In this document: piece by piece, positions 27,849 to 36,709 of the stretch | Layout: every line of letters begins with the position of its first letter | Numbering within the stretch: the first letter of the stretch is position 1 | Assembly: GCA_903871775.1 (NCBI GenBank) | Contig: CAIQIA010000006.1 | Location: 1 to 64,000, forward strand | Source: an uncultured cyanobacterium | GTDB taxonomy: Bacteria > Cyanobacteriota > Cyanobacteriia > PCC-6307 > Cyanobiaceae | Reading direction: 5' to 3' | Length of the DNA: 64,000 nt | Program-made: the position numbers and the translations under genes | Notes under the pieces: generated by a model | Seen by the model: the letters and a program-made list of their open reading frames with translations, nothing else | What the model was told of the DNA's origin: nothing | Databases searched by the model: none

Positions 27849-28757
27849 ATGCAGATCCGTCGACGCCCCCCCAACCCCAGCGTGCGGGTGGCCCACCTTG
27901 AGTACGGCATCCCCCACGAGGAGGAGGCCCCCCGTCACATCCTCGAAGAGATCGTCTGGGAGAAGGATCGTGAGACGGTCCAGGCACGGGAGCGGGTGCC
28001 CCTCGAGACCCTCAAGCGGCAGGTGCTCGACCTGCCGGCGCCCCGCGACTTCGCCACGGCCCTGCGGGCCTGCTGCCGCCGGCCGGCGGTGATCGCCGAG
28101 ATCAAGAAGGCCAGTCCGAGCAAGGGGGTGATCCGTGATCCGTTCGATCCTGAGGCGATCGCCCGGGGCTACGCCGCCGGTGGCGCCAGCTGCCTGTCGG
28201 TGCTCACCGATCGCAGCTTCTTCCAGGGGGGCTTTGACGTGCTGGTGGCCGTGCGGCAGGTCGTGGATCTGCCCCTGCTGTGCAAGGACTTCATCCTCAG
28301 CCCATACCAGCTGTACCAGGCCCGGGTGGCCGGGGCCGATGCGGCCCTGCTCATCGCCGCCATCCTCAGCGACCAGGACCTCACCTACCTGTTGCGGGTG
28401 GCCCATGGCCTGGGCCTGACGGTGCTGCTGGAGGTGCACGACAGCGAAGAGATGGCGCGCGTGCTGGCGCTGCCTGTCTGGTCCACGCCGGTCGCGGCCG
28501 GCCGCACCCTGATCGGCATCAACAACCGCGATCTCACACGTTTCACGACCGACCTGGCGACCACCGAACAGCTGATGGCGATCCACGGTGATGCGCTTCG
28601 CCGATGCGGTGCGCTGCTGGTGAGTGAATCGGGCCTGTTCAGCCGCGATGACCTCGACCGCGTCCAGCAGGCCGGGGCCGACGCCGTGCTGGTGGGTGAA
28701 GCGCTCATGCGCCAGGAGGATGTGACCGCGGCCCTGGAGACGCTGATCGGCGGCTGA
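27849..28757 (+). CDS. trpC: indole-3-glycerol phosphate synthase
   Basis: Fourth step of tryptophan synthesis. The 302-residue (beta/alpha)8 barrel carries [30 protein letters not shown] and VSESGLF, which include the catalytic Lys and Glu residues. The N-terminal extension of about 45 residues ([19 protein letters not shown]) is usual for cyanobacterial TrpC. It follows lpd by 8 bases. Confidence 0.96.
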   Translation: MQIRRRPPNPSVRVAHLEYGIPHEEEAPRHILEEIVWEKDRETVQARERVPLETLKRQVLDLPAPRDFATALRACCRRPAVIAEIKKASPSKGVIRDPFDPEAIARGYAAGGASCLSVLTDRSFFQGGFDVLVAVRQVVDLPLLCKDFILSPYQLYQARVAGADAALLIAAILSDQDLTYLLRVAHGLGLTVLLEVHDSEEMARVLALPVWSTPVAAGRTLIGINNRDLTRFTTDLATTEQLMAIHGDALRRCGALLVSESGLFSRDDLDRVQQAGADAVLVGEALMRQEDVTAALETLIGG

Positions 28758-28785
28758 TTCCCAGTCGCACGACGATCCCCATAGC

Positions 28786-28820
28786 AAAAAGCCCCCGCCG
28801 GACAGGATCCGGTCGGGGGC
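28786..28820 (-). terminator. intrinsic terminator of rpsD
   Basis: On the minus strand GCCCCCGACCGGA pairs with TCCGGCGGGGGC (one bulged base) and is followed by TTTTT. It is 16 bases after the rpsD stop. In the other direction it may also slow transcription leaving trpC. Confidence 0.8.
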
Positions 28821-28836
28821 CATCAGAGCGTGGTGG

Positions 28837-29445
28837 TCAGACCTTGCGGCTGTAGTACTCCACCACCAGCAGTTCGTTGATCTCGAGCGCCACCCACTCC
28901 CGCTCGCAGCCGCCGGTCACCCGGGCGGTCATCTTGGCTTTCTCGAACTCAAGATGCGGGGGGATGTTGGCGAGACCAGGGAACTCGAGGTTGGTCTCGG
29001 CCAGCTTGCGGCTGGGCTTGCGCTCCCGGATCGCCACCACATCGCCGGCGCGGCACTGGTAGCTGGGGATGTCGACCACCCGGCCGTTCACGGTCACATG
29101 ACCGTGGTTGACCAGCTGACGGGATCCGGGGATGGTGGGCCCGAAACCGAGACGGAAACACACGTTGTCGAGGCGTCCTTCGAGCAGCTTGAGGAGGTTC
29201 GTGCCGGTGGAACCCTCCATGGCACGGGCCTTCTTCACGTAGCGAACGAGCTGCCGTTCAGAGATGCCGTAATTAAACCGAAGCTTCTGCTTCTCTTCGA
29301 GACGGATGGCGTATTCGGAGCGCTTGCGACGGGCTTGGCCGTGCTGACCGGGGGGATAAGACCGCTTGGCGGACTTACGGGTGAGACCGGGAAGGTCTCC
29401 CAAGCGCCGCGTCACCCTCAGTCGAGCACCGCGGTATCGAGACAT
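28837..29445 (-). CDS. rpsD: 30S ribosomal protein S4
   Basis: A 202-residue primary 16S rRNA binding protein. N-terminal [35 protein letters not shown], and the S4 RNA-binding domain ([23 protein letters not shown]) are present. It lacks the zinc-binding cysteines of some S4 paralogues. It stands alone, with its own promoter and terminator. Confidence 0.98.
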   Translation of the reverse strand: MSRYRGARLRVTRRLGDLPGLTRKSAKRSYPPGQHGQARRKRSEYAIRLEEKQKLRFNYGISERQLVRYVKKARAMEGSTGTNLLKLLEGRLDNVCFRLGFGPTIPGSRQLVNHGHVTVNGRVVDIPSYQCRAGDVVAIRERKPSRKLAETNLEFPGLANIPPHLEFEKAKMTARVTGGCEREWVALEINELLVVEYYSRKV

Positions 29446-29571
29446 GGAGACAGGGAAGAGTCAGGATGGATGAATCGTCCGCAGAATCTGCCGGTGTGCC
29501 GAGAGGAGGCGCGGAGCTCTGGACCCCACCTCTCCCCTGGCCCCCCGCCATGGCCTGAGGGCGAATCCACC

Positions 29572-29577
29572 ATCGTA
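29572..29577 (-). promoter_or_regulatory. -10 box of rpsD
   Basis: TACGAT on the minus strand predicts a start near 29565, giving a 120-base leader, long for this window. S4 autoregulates its mRNA leader in other bacteria, so this leader could have that role. Confidence 0.3.
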
Positions 29578-29610
29578 CCTCGGCCCGCATCGCCGCCCCC
29601 CGGGCCGCTG

Positions 29611-29841
29611 GTGCAGGTCTTGCGTGCCCTCGTGCACCTCTACCGCTGGGGCATCTCGCCGCTGCTGGGTCCCCCCCGTTGCCGCTATGTGCCCAGCTGC
29701 AGCGCCTACGCCCTCGAGGCCCTGGAGCGGCACGGGGCCTGGCGCGGCTGCCTGCTCACCTTGCAACGGCTCCTGCGCTGCCACCCCTGGGGCGGCTCGG
29801 GCTTTGATCCGGTGCCCCCCCCGGGGGACGCCCATGCCTGA
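29611..29841 (+). CDS. yidD: membrane protein insertion efficiency factor YidD
   Basis: A 76-residue small membrane-associated protein that helps YidC-dependent insertion. The family core is complete: [33 protein letters not shown], and [13 protein letters not shown] with its three cysteines. I chose the GTG at 29611; the frame is open further upstream but is proline-rich and not like YidD. It is unlinked to yidC at 36.7 kb. It overlaps the next gene by 8 bases. Confidence 0.92.
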   Translation: MQVLRALVHLYRWGISPLLGPPRCRYVPSCSAYALEALERHGAWRGCLLTLQRLLRCHPWGGSGFDPVPPPGDAHA

Positions 29842-30124
29842 GGCGACGGTGCTGCTGCTGGTCACCCGCCGCGGCTGCTGCCTCTGCGAGGGGCTGGCCG
29901 AGCGGCTGGCCGCCCTCGGGCCCGCCCTGCCATTGCCTTGGCGGGCTGTCGATGTGGATGGCGATCCAGCCCTGCTGGCCCGTTACGACCTGGAGGTGCC
30001 GGTGCTGCTGCTGCGGCAGGCGGGAACGGATGACCGGCCGCTGCCGCGGGTGCCCCCCCGACTGGTGGGGGACCGACTGGCGGAATGGTTGCGTGGACGG
30101 ATTTCCGGGCTGAAAACCGCCTAG
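29834..30124 (+). CDS. glutaredoxin-like protein (DUF836)
   Basis: A 96-residue thioredoxin-fold protein with the active-site-like GCCLCEG near residue 14 and the cis-proline segment VPVLLL. DUF836 proteins are glutaredoxin-like, with unknown partners. It overlaps yidD by 8 bases and precedes murE by 29, so it is likely transcribed with one or both. Confidence 0.85.
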   Translation: MPEATVLLLVTRRGCCLCEGLAERLAALGPALPLPWRAVDVDGDPALLARYDLEVPVLLLRQAGTDDRPLPRVPPRLVGDRLAEWLRGRISGLKTA

Positions 30125-30153
30125 AACAGCCCCCATTCGCAGCATCGGCGACG

Positions 30154-31668
30154 ATGACCTCCGCTGCCCCGCCGTCGACCCCCGCCGTCCGACTGCACGA
30201 GCTGCTTCGCGATGCCGGACTGCCGGTTCCCTCCGGTCTCCCTGATCCGCCGGTCACGGCGGTGAGCGCCGACTCCCGGCGGGTGGGCCCGGGCACCCTG
30301 TTCGTGGGGCTGCCCGGCGTCCGGGTTGATGGGGGATCGTTCTGGCCGGCGGCGTTGCAGGCCGGCGCCAGTGCCGCCGTGATCGGCCCCGCCGCCGCCG
30401 CCGTGGCTCCCCCGGGGCCCCAGGATCCGGTGCTGGTGCTCGCCGATCCCCTCGCCGAGGCCGCTGGCCGCCTGGCCGCCGCCTTCTGGGGATCTCCCAG
30501 CACCGGCCTTCGCCTGATCGGCGTCACCGGCACCAACGGCAAGACCACCACCACCCACCTGATCGAGCATCTGGCTGCCACGGCGGGCTGGCCTGCGGCC
30601 CTGTTCGGCACCCTGGTCAACCGCTGGCCCGGCCGCAGCCACACCGCCTCCCACACCACACCGTTCGCCGATCAGCTCCAGGCCGAACTGGCCGAGGCCG
30701 TTGCCGCCGGGGTCCGCCTCGCCGCGATGGAAGTCAGTTCCCACGCCCTCGACCAGCAGCGGGTCGCCGGCTGCCGTTTCTCCGGCGCCGTGTTCACGAA
30801 CCTCACCCAGGACCACCTCGACTACCACCCCGACCTCGACAGTTACTTCCAGGCCAAGGCCCGGCTGTTCGAGCCCTCCCTCCTGGCCGGTGGGGCGGTG
30901 ATCAACGTCGATGATGCCCATGGCCGCCGGCTGGCCTCCCGCCTCGGCTCCCGTTGCTGGCGCAGCTCCCTCGAGGATCCGGCCGTCGACCTGACGATGG
31001 CCGACCTGCGCATGTCTGCCGCCGGTGTTGACGGCACCATCGTCACCCCTCAGGGCTCAGCACCCTTCCGCTCGCCGCTGGTGGGGGGCTTCAACCTGAT
31101 GAACGTCCTCCAGGCCGTGGGGGTGCTGCTCCAGCAGGACCTGCCCCTTGAGGGATTGCTGCAGGGGCTGGCGTCCTTCCGCGGGGTGCCCGGCCGCATG
31201 GAGCGGGTGCCGGGGGGAGCCGATCAACCGGCGGTGCTGGTTGACTATGCCCACACCCCCGATGCCCTCGACAACGCCCTGCGGGCCTGTCGCCCCTTCA
31301 CGGATCGGCAGCTGGTCTGCGTCTTCGGCTGCGGCGGCGACCGCGACCGGGGCAAGCGGCCGCAGATGGGTGCCATCGCCGCCCGTCTGGCTGACCGGGT
31401 GGTGGTCACCTCCGACAATCCCCGCACCGAGGATCCCTCCCGGATCCTGGACGATGTGGTCGCCGGGATCCCGGCCGGCACAGCCCTGGTGGTGGAAGCC
31501 GACCGGCGCCGGGCCATCGAGGGAGCGATCAGCGCCGCCGCCGCGGGCGATCTGGTGCTCATCGCCGGCAAGGGCCATGAGGATTACCAGATTCTTGGCA
31601 GCGAGAAGATCCATTTCGACGACAGAGAGGAGGCAGCAAGGGCTCTGGCCACGCAAGGTTCCCTCTGA
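30154..31668 (+). CDS. murE: UDP-MurNAc-tripeptide ligase, meso-DAP type
   Basis: Adds the third residue to the peptidoglycan stem. The 504-residue protein has the ATP loop [32 protein letters not shown], and DYAHTPDAL. The specificity motif at residues 421-424 reads DNPR, the form that binds meso-diaminopimelate rather than lysine. That fits a Gram-negative type wall. Confidence 0.96.
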   Translation: MTSAAPPSTPAVRLHELLRDAGLPVPSGLPDPPVTAVSADSRRVGPGTLFVGLPGVRVDGGSFWPAALQAGASAAVIGPAAAAVAPPGPQDPVLVLADPLAEAAGRLAAAFWGSPSTGLRLIGVTGTNGKTTTTHLIEHLAATAGWPAALFGTLVNRWPGRSHTASHTTPFADQLQAELAEAVAAGVRLAAMEVSSHALDQQRVAGCRFSGAVFTNLTQDHLDYHPDLDSYFQAKARLFEPSLLAGGAVINVDDAHGRRLASRLGSRCWRSSLEDPAVDLTMADLRMSAAGVDGTIVTPQGSAPFRSPLVGGFNLMNVLQAVGVLLQQDLPLEGLLQGLASFRGVPGRMERVPGGADQPAVLVDYAHTPDALDNALRACRPFTDRQLVCVFGCGGDRDRGKRPQMGAIAARLADRVVVTSDNPRTEDPSRILDDVVAGIPAGTALVVEADRRRAIEGAISAAAAGDLVLIAGKGHEDYQILGSEKIHFDDREEAARALATQGSL

Positions 31669-31713
31669 ACGGTCGGGCCGGTAAGGTCCGCCCATTGACG
31701 TGTGATTGCCGCC

Positions 31714-32460
31714 ATGGCCCAGGGGCCTTCCCTTTCGCGACGCTTTCTTGCTGAGCTCTTCGGCACCTTCTGGCTCGTCTTCGGGGGCTGCGGCAGCGCC
31801 GTGATCGCCGCGGTGTTCCCCTACGACTCCCCCACCGCCAACCCCCTCGGCCTCGGTTTTCTCGGTGTCGCGGTCGCCTTCGGCCTGACCCTGCTGACCA
31901 TGGCCTATGCCATCGGCCACATCTCCGGCTGCCACATCAACCCCGCCGTCAGCTTCGGCCTCTGGGCGGGTGGGCGCTTCCCCAGCCGTGACCTGCTCCC
32001 CTACATCGCGGCCCAGGTGATCGGTGGAACCATCGCCGGCGGTCTGCTCTACGGCATCGCCTCCGGTCGGGCCGGCTTCGAACTGGCAGGCTCCAATCCC
32101 TTGGCCACCAATGGTTACGGGGCCCATTCCCCCGGTGGTTACGGTCTCGCTTCAGCGCTGCTGATCGAGGTCATCCTCACGTTCGTCTTTCTGATGGTGA
32201 TCCTGGGCAGCACCGACCGACGGGCCCCCAGCGGCTTCGCGGGGCTGCCCATCGGCCTGTCCCTTGTGCTGATCCACCTGATCAGCATTCCGATCACCAA
32301 CACCTCGGTCAATCCCGCCCGCAGCACCGGCGTGGCGGTGTGGATCGGGGGTGATGCGATCGGCCAGCTGTGGCTGTTCTGGGTGGCCCCGATCCTGGGC
32401 GCCCTGCTGGCCGGCTGGGTCTATCGCAACCTGCTTGAAGATCCTGAGCGCACCGTCTGA
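31714..32460 (+). CDS. aqpZ: aquaporin Z
   Basis: A water channel with six membrane helices and two half-helices ending in the NPA motifs HINPAVSFG and SVNPARSTG. The Arg after the second NPA and His in the selectivity region fit a water-selective aquaporin rather than a glycerol facilitator. ATG 31714 is preferred; GTG 31702 is in frame. TAAGGT at 31682-31687 is a possible -10 box. About 248 residues. Confidence 0.95.
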   Translation: MAQGPSLSRRFLAELFGTFWLVFGGCGSAVIAAVFPYDSPTANPLGLGFLGVAVAFGLTLLTMAYAIGHISGCHINPAVSFGLWAGGRFPSRDLLPYIAAQVIGGTIAGGLLYGIASGRAGFELAGSNPLATNGYGAHSPGGYGLASALLIEVILTFVFLMVILGSTDRRAPSGFAGLPIGLSLVLIHLISIPITNTSVNPARSTGVAVWIGGDAIGQLWLFWVAPILGALLAGWVYRNLLEDPERTV

Positions 32461-32472
32461 CGATCGCGGGCC

Positions 32473-32841
32473 TCAGCCCACCTGTTCCTGACGCCGCAAC
32501 CACGACCAGATGAGGGTGGCAAGGCCCCCCGGCACCAGCAACCACCAGAGCCGCTGGCGATCCGGGCGCTTCATCACCTTGTGTTCGGTGTCCTTGGCGG
32601 CGGCGTAGGGCGAATCCTTGACCGTTTCAGGATTCACCTTGCCGCCACCGGGCACCCCCACCGGCGCATTGGGGGTCTCGGATCCATCCTTGGCGGAGGC
32701 ATAGGGCGACTCCTTGACCGCTTCAGGATCCCGGGTTCCACCCCCCGGGGTGGCCACGCCGGGCTCCTGGGCGAGGGCCGGCACCGACAGGGCCAGAACC
32801 AGGGCAGCGATTCCGGCCAGGGGCAGACGCGAACGCAGCAT
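32473..32841 (-). CDS. small exported protein with internal duplication
   Basis: A 122-residue protein: signal peptide (LAGIAALVLALSVPALA), two imperfect copies of a ~30-residue unit, then a C-terminal membrane helix (LWWLLVPGGLATLIW) and a basic tail. The copies align as GGGTRDPEAVKESPYASAKD and GGGKVNPETVKDSPYAAAKD. I know no named family. Topology predicts a short domain outside the membrane tethered at its C-terminus. Convergent with aqpZ, 12 bases apart. Confidence 0.7.
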   Translation of the reverse strand: MLRSRLPLAGIAALVLALSVPALAQEPGVATPGGGTRDPEAVKESPYASAKDGSETPNAPVGVPGGGKVNPETVKDSPYAAAKDTEHKVMKRPDRQRLWWLLVPGGLATLIWSWLRRQEQVG

Positions 32842-32891
32842 TGAACGGCAGTCTCTGGCGGCAGCCTAGAAATGCCCCCTGGTCGAAGGCT

Positions 32892-33230
32892 TCAGATCCT
32901 CACGCCATCTTCCGCATCCAGGTGTGCTCCCGGTGCTTCATCGTCATTCTCTTCGACAAGACTGTCGGCGACGTATTCAATCAGCCGCAGCAGGGCCTGG
33001 TGATTGCCGCCGGCCTGTTCAGCGAGCAGTTCCCGCACATGGGACAGGGGCAGCCCGAAGCCGAGCAGGATCGTGATCAGGCGGAACTCCACGTCGGGAT
33101 GGCCGCCCTCGAGGGCATCACTGACCAGTTCCTCGGCCAGGGCGAAACCGTTCCAGAGCACCGTGCCGGGTTCTTCCCCCGCCTCGATCCGGGCCAGGGG
33201 ATGGTGAAAGCGCCGCCCGTGATCAGACAC
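32892..33230 (-). CDS. hypothetical acidic protein
   Basis: A 112-residue acidic protein, mostly predicted helix (FALAEELVSDALEGG, VRELLAEQAGGNHQALLRLIEYVAD), ending in an acidic tail. I do not recognise it. Codon use is normal for the window. It lies 26 bases after the aminotransferase stop on the same strand and may be co-transcribed. Confidence 0.65.
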   Translation of the reverse strand: MSDHGRRFHHPLARIEAGEEPGTVLWNGFALAEELVSDALEGGHPDVEFRLITILLGFGLPLSHVRELLAEQAGGNHQALLRLIEYVADSLVEENDDEAPGAHLDAEDGVRI

Positions 33231-33256
33231 CCTGGTGCAGTCGGCGTCGCATCAGT

Positions 33257-34447
33257 TTAGGTGGTCTGGCCGGTGGCCAGAAGCGCGTCGAGCTGGGTCA
33301 GCAGGGTGTCGATCTCCTCGTCGGTGGTGACGACATGGGTGCAGGCCCGCAGGCAGGGGGGATCGGCCAGCACGCGCAGATGCAGGCCCCGCCGGGCCAG
33401 GGCCCGCACCAACTGTTGGGGGTCATGGCCTGGAGCGGTGAAGCTCACCAGTCCGCTGGCGGGCGGAGCCTCCTGCAGCAGCGGCTCCAGGGCGGGGTGG
33501 GCGCACAATCCCTCCCACAGGCGGCGGCTGCGCTGGCCGATCAGGGCCTCCCGCTCGCCGTCGGTGCCGCACAGCTCAAGTTCGGCCAGGGATGCCCGCA
33601 GCCCGGCCCCCAGGGGCAGACAGCTGGTGGCCACCTCGAAGCGTCGGGCATCGGGCTGCCAGGGGCTGCTTCCCTGGCCCTCGTCGGCAAGGCTGCGCCA
33701 GCCGATCAGTGTGGGGCTGCCTGCGTCGAGCAACCGCTGCGAGAGCACCACACCCCCCAGGCCCTCGGGGCCGCAGCACCATTTGTGGCCGGTGAAGGCA
33801 TAGATGTCTGCCCGATCCGGCACGGCCCCCAGGGCCAGGCTCCCCATCGCCTGGGCGGCATCGACCAGCAGCCAGGGCTGCAGGGGATGGCTGGAGAGGC
33901 GGTCGGCCACCGCTTCGATGGGCATCGGCAGGCCCGTGTTCCACAGCAGATGGGAGAGGGCGACCAGGCGCGTGCCGGGCTGCAGATGCTCCTCCAGAGC
34001 CTCCAGCACGGCGGCCCCGGTCCGGGCCCGTTGAACCGGGAAGCGGTCGATGGCCAGTCCCTGGCGGCGGGCCAGCTCGGTGATCGCCGCCACCACCCCC
34101 GGATGTTCGGCATCCGACAGGAGCAGGCGCTCGCCGGGCTGGAAGGGCAGCCCCCACAGAGGCAGCACGCAGCCGCTGGTGACGTTTTCGGTGAGGGCGA
34201 GGCGCTGGGGGGGGACCCCGCACCAGCGGGCGAGGGTGGCGCGCAGGGCCTCGGTTTCCTGGGCCATCCAGGGAAAGGCGTCACTGCCGAAGGGCCCCAG
34301 CTCCTGCAGGGTCCGCCAGCAGTCGACCATCGCCTGCAGGGCGCTGTCGGGCAGGGGGCCCTGACCGCCGTAGTTGAAATACAGCTTGACGGCCAGGGCG
34401 GGCAGCCGGGCCCGCAGGGCGTTGAGCGTGGTCGGATCGGGGCTCAG
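33257..34447 (-). CDS. class V aminotransferase (cysteine-desulfurase-like)
   Basis: A PLP enzyme of the NifS / isopenicillin-N-epimerase group. LTENVTSGCVLPLWG, SDAEHPGVVAA, VDAAQAMGSL and the Schiff-base lysine in AFTGHKWCCGPEGLGG are seen. The conserved N-terminal segment YFNYGGQGPLP lies upstream of the first ATG (34330); the only start that keeps it is a CTG at 34447, overlapping the stop of the small upstream gene as CTGA. That gives 396 residues, normal for the family. Whether it is a desulfurase, a lyase or an epimerase cannot be told. Confidence 0.88.
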   Translation of the reverse strand: MSPDPTTLNALRARLPALAVKLYFNYGGQGPLPDSALQAMVDCWRTLQELGPFGSDAFPWMAQETEALRATLARWCGVPPQRLALTENVTSGCVLPLWGLPFQPGERLLLSDAEHPGVVAAITELARRQGLAIDRFPVQRARTGAAVLEALEEHLQPGTRLVALSHLLWNTGLPMPIEAVADRLSSHPLQPWLLVDAAQAMGSLALGAVPDRADIYAFTGHKWCCGPEGLGGVVLSQRLLDAGSPTLIGWRSLADEGQGSSPWQPDARRFEVATSCLPLGAGLRASLAELELCGTDGEREALIGQRSRRLWEGLCAHPALEPLLQEAPPASGLVSFTAPGHDPQQLVRALARRGLHLRVLADPPCLRACTHVVTTDEEIDTLLTQLDALLATGQTT

Positions 34448-34614
34448 AGCACCTGGCCCACCGCAACGGCGGCGATGGCAGAGAAGAGGGTGATGCTGAG
34501 GGCGGTGAGGGGCGACTGCCCCTGGGCCACCGCCAGGGTGGTCACCACTCCGGCCCCGAGGGCGGCGACGGCCAGCTGACTGGTCAGCTCGGAGCGCTGG
34601 GGAGGAAGGGACAC
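34444..34614 (-). CDS. 56-residue two-helix membrane protein
   Basis: A short gene (GTG start at 34614) encoding two hydrophobic helices: QLAVAALGAGVVTTLAVAQG and LSITLFSAIAAVAVGQVL, with almost no loop. No family recognised. Its TGA stop overlaps the proposed CTG start of the aminotransferase, so the two are translationally linked. Frame, codon use and the coupled stop/start support it as a real gene. Confidence 0.6.
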   Translation of the reverse strand: MSLPPQRSELTSQLAVAALGAGVVTTLAVAQGQSPLTALSITLFSAIAAVAVGQVL

Positions 34615-34682
34615 GGCCGGTCGGTGACTCGTCAGACCCTAGGGAGAGGTGTCGCGGAGCACTTGACGGCCGGCTGTGTTCG

Positions 34683-36182
34683 TTACTCGCCGTGGGAGTT
34701 CGTAAAGCTCCGCAATCTTCCCGCCGGCCGGGCCCGTCCCTGGGCGGCCCAGCGCTGCAGGGCTTCGAGGGATTCCCGGGCCGTGCGGCTGAGGGGAATC
34801 AGGTCGCTGGCGGCCGCCACCAGGTCGGCTTCCGCGAACTCCCGTCCTTCGCTGAAGGCCGTGAGCATGGCTTCGAGCACGATCTGCTCGAGTTCGGCCC
34901 CGGAAAACCCCGCACAGCGATCCACCAGGGTGTCAAGGGGGATGGTGTGGTCGGGGCGCCGCCGCCGCAGCTGCAGGTCCAGGATCTGCCGCCGTTCGTC
35001 GGCGCTGGGCAGGTCGAGCAGAAAGATCTCATCGAAGCGGCCCTTGCGCAGCAGTTCCGCCGGCAGGCGATCGATGGCGTTCGCCGTGGCCACGACGAAC
35101 ACCGGGCTGGTCTTCTCGGCCATCCAGGTCAGCAGGGTGGCCAGCACCCGCTGACTGGTGCCGCCGTCGCTGCGGCCATCGACGCCGAAACCCTTGTCGA
35201 TCTCATCGATCCAGAGGATGCAGGGGGCCATGCCTTCGACCGTGCGGATCATCTCGCGGGTGCGGGCTTCACTGGCCCCCACCAGGCCAGCGAACAGGCG
35301 CCCCAGGTCGAGCCGCAGCAGCGGCATGGCCCAGTCGTGGGCGATGGCCCGGGCGGTCAGCGATTTGCCGGTGCCCTGGGGACCCACCAGCAGCACCCCC
35401 CGCGGTGGCGGCAATCCATAGGCGCGGGCCTCGGCCCCGAAGGCGCCCCGCCGCCGTTCCAGCCATTGCTTGAGCTGATCCAGTCCGCCGATGTCGGCGC
35501 GGCTGGCCTGGCTGGGGCAGTACTCGAGCAGATCACTGCGGGCCAGGGTCAGCCGTTTTTCCTCCAGCACGTCGTCCAGGTCGGCGGCATCCAGGCCGCC
35601 ATGGCGCACCAGCGCCCGGGCCGCCAGCTGCCGGATGCGCTGCTCGGGCAGGCCGCGGCAGTTGCTGGCCAGGGTGTCGAGGGTGGTGGCCGGCAGGGGA
35701 GCCCCTGCCGCCTGGGCCAGGCTCTGGAGCAGCGCGCGGATCTCGCCCGGGTCCGGCAGGGGCAGGTCGAGCACCGTGACGCTGGCCTCCAGCTCCCGCG
35801 GCAGCTGAACCTCGGGGGAGGAGATCAGCAGGGTCCGCTCCTGGCGGCGCAGGGCGCCGGCGAGGTTGCGCAGGCGCCGGCAGACGGCACTGTCCTCGAC
35901 GTACCGGTGGAAGTCGAGCAGCAGCAGCAGCGCGGGTTGCCGGTCGGGCAGCAGCTCGAAGAGATCGAGGGCCTGCAGCGGTTGCCGGGCCGCCCGGCCC
36001 TCGTGGTTCGGAAGCCCCTGCAGCCCTGCCACCACGTCCCAGCGCAGCAGGGGCCGCTGGTCGAGCCTGCGGGCCACCTCGGTGAGGAGCCGCAGCAGCC
36101 GCTCCTCCTCCTGCTGCCGGATCCAGAGGATGGGCGCACGGCTGCGGATGAGCAGATCGAGCTGGTCGATCCAGGCCGTCAT
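34683..36182 (-). CDS. ycf46: Ycf46-type AAA+ ATPase
   Basis: A 499-residue AAA+ protein, with an N-terminal half that resembles a degenerate ATPase domain (ILWIRQQEEERLLRLL) and a C-terminal full AAA+ module: Walker A GPQGTGKSLTAR, Walker B ILWIDEID, and ATANAIDRLPAELLRKGRFDE. It is encoded on chloroplast genomes of red algae and in cyanobacteria; a link to photosynthesis or carbon regulation has been proposed but is not settled. Start ATG overlaps the DUF177 stop (ATGA). Confidence 0.93.
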   Translation of the reverse strand: MTAWIDQLDLLIRSRAPILWIRQQEEERLLRLLTEVARRLDQRPLLRWDVVAGLQGLPNHEGRAARQPLQALDLFELLPDRQPALLLLLDFHRYVEDSAVCRRLRNLAGALRRQERTLLISSPEVQLPRELEASVTVLDLPLPDPGEIRALLQSLAQAAGAPLPATTLDTLASNCRGLPEQRIRQLAARALVRHGGLDAADLDDVLEEKRLTLARSDLLEYCPSQASRADIGGLDQLKQWLERRRGAFGAEARAYGLPPPRGVLLVGPQGTGKSLTARAIAHDWAMPLLRLDLGRLFAGLVGASEARTREMIRTVEGMAPCILWIDEIDKGFGVDGRSDGGTSQRVLATLLTWMAEKTSPVFVVATANAIDRLPAELLRKGRFDEIFLLDLPSADERRQILDLQLRRRRPDHTIPLDTLVDRCAGFSGAELEQIVLEAMLTAFSEGREFAEADLVAAASDLIPLSRTARESLEALQRWAAQGRARPAGRLRSFTNSHGE

Positions 36183-36703
36183 GGGGCGTTGTGGCGCTGC
36201 AGGTTCTGTAGCGCCCGCCAGCGGGGGTCGATCGGTTCCGTGGCCTCTGCGTCCGGCAGCAGGCCCGGGCAGTCGTTCCGGCAGAGGCAGCGCAGGGGCT
36301 GCACGAGGCTGAGCTGCTCGAAGAGCCAGCGCTCCGGGTCGAAGCTGCCCTGGGGGTCGAGGGTGTCGAGGGGCAGTTCGGGGCCGCCGTCGAGCACGAT
36401 CTCGGTGTCGGCGTCGCCGTCGCCAGCGGCGCCATCGGCCTCGAGGCCGATCCATTCGTCCACCTCGGCGACGAGGGGTACGGCCACCGGTTGCAGGCAA
36501 CGGTCACAGGGGCGTTCGACCCGGGTGCGTGCCTCGCCCCGGACGCGCAGCTGGGTGCCGTGGTGCCAGACCTGCAGCCAGCCAACGACGGGCTCGAGGC
36601 TGTCGAGGTCCTGCAGCCGCTGCTCCACCGTCCAGTGACGGCCATCGGGGAGCAGCCGCAGTTCGGCCACAGGAACAGGCCGGAGGCGCGGGGAGGGGGG
36701 CAC
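36179..36703 (-). CDS. YceD/DUF177 family protein
   Basis: A 174-residue DUF177 protein. The two cysteine pairs, PCDRCLQPV and CLCRNDCPGL, are the family hallmark and could bind a metal. In many bacteria the gene sits next to rpmF and is linked to 23S rRNA or ribosome assembly; here it sits between yidC and ycf46. GTG start; overlaps ycf46 by 4 bases. Confidence 0.88.
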   Translation of the reverse strand: MPPSPRLRPVPVAELRLLPDGRHWTVEQRLQDLDSLEPVVGWLQVWHHGTQLRVRGEARTRVERPCDRCLQPVAVPLVAEVDEWIGLEADGAAGDGDADTEIVLDGGPELPLDTLDPQGSFDPERWLFEQLSLVQPLRCLCRNDCPGLLPDAEATEPIDPRWRALQNLQRHNAP

Positions 36704-36709
36704 GGCGCC

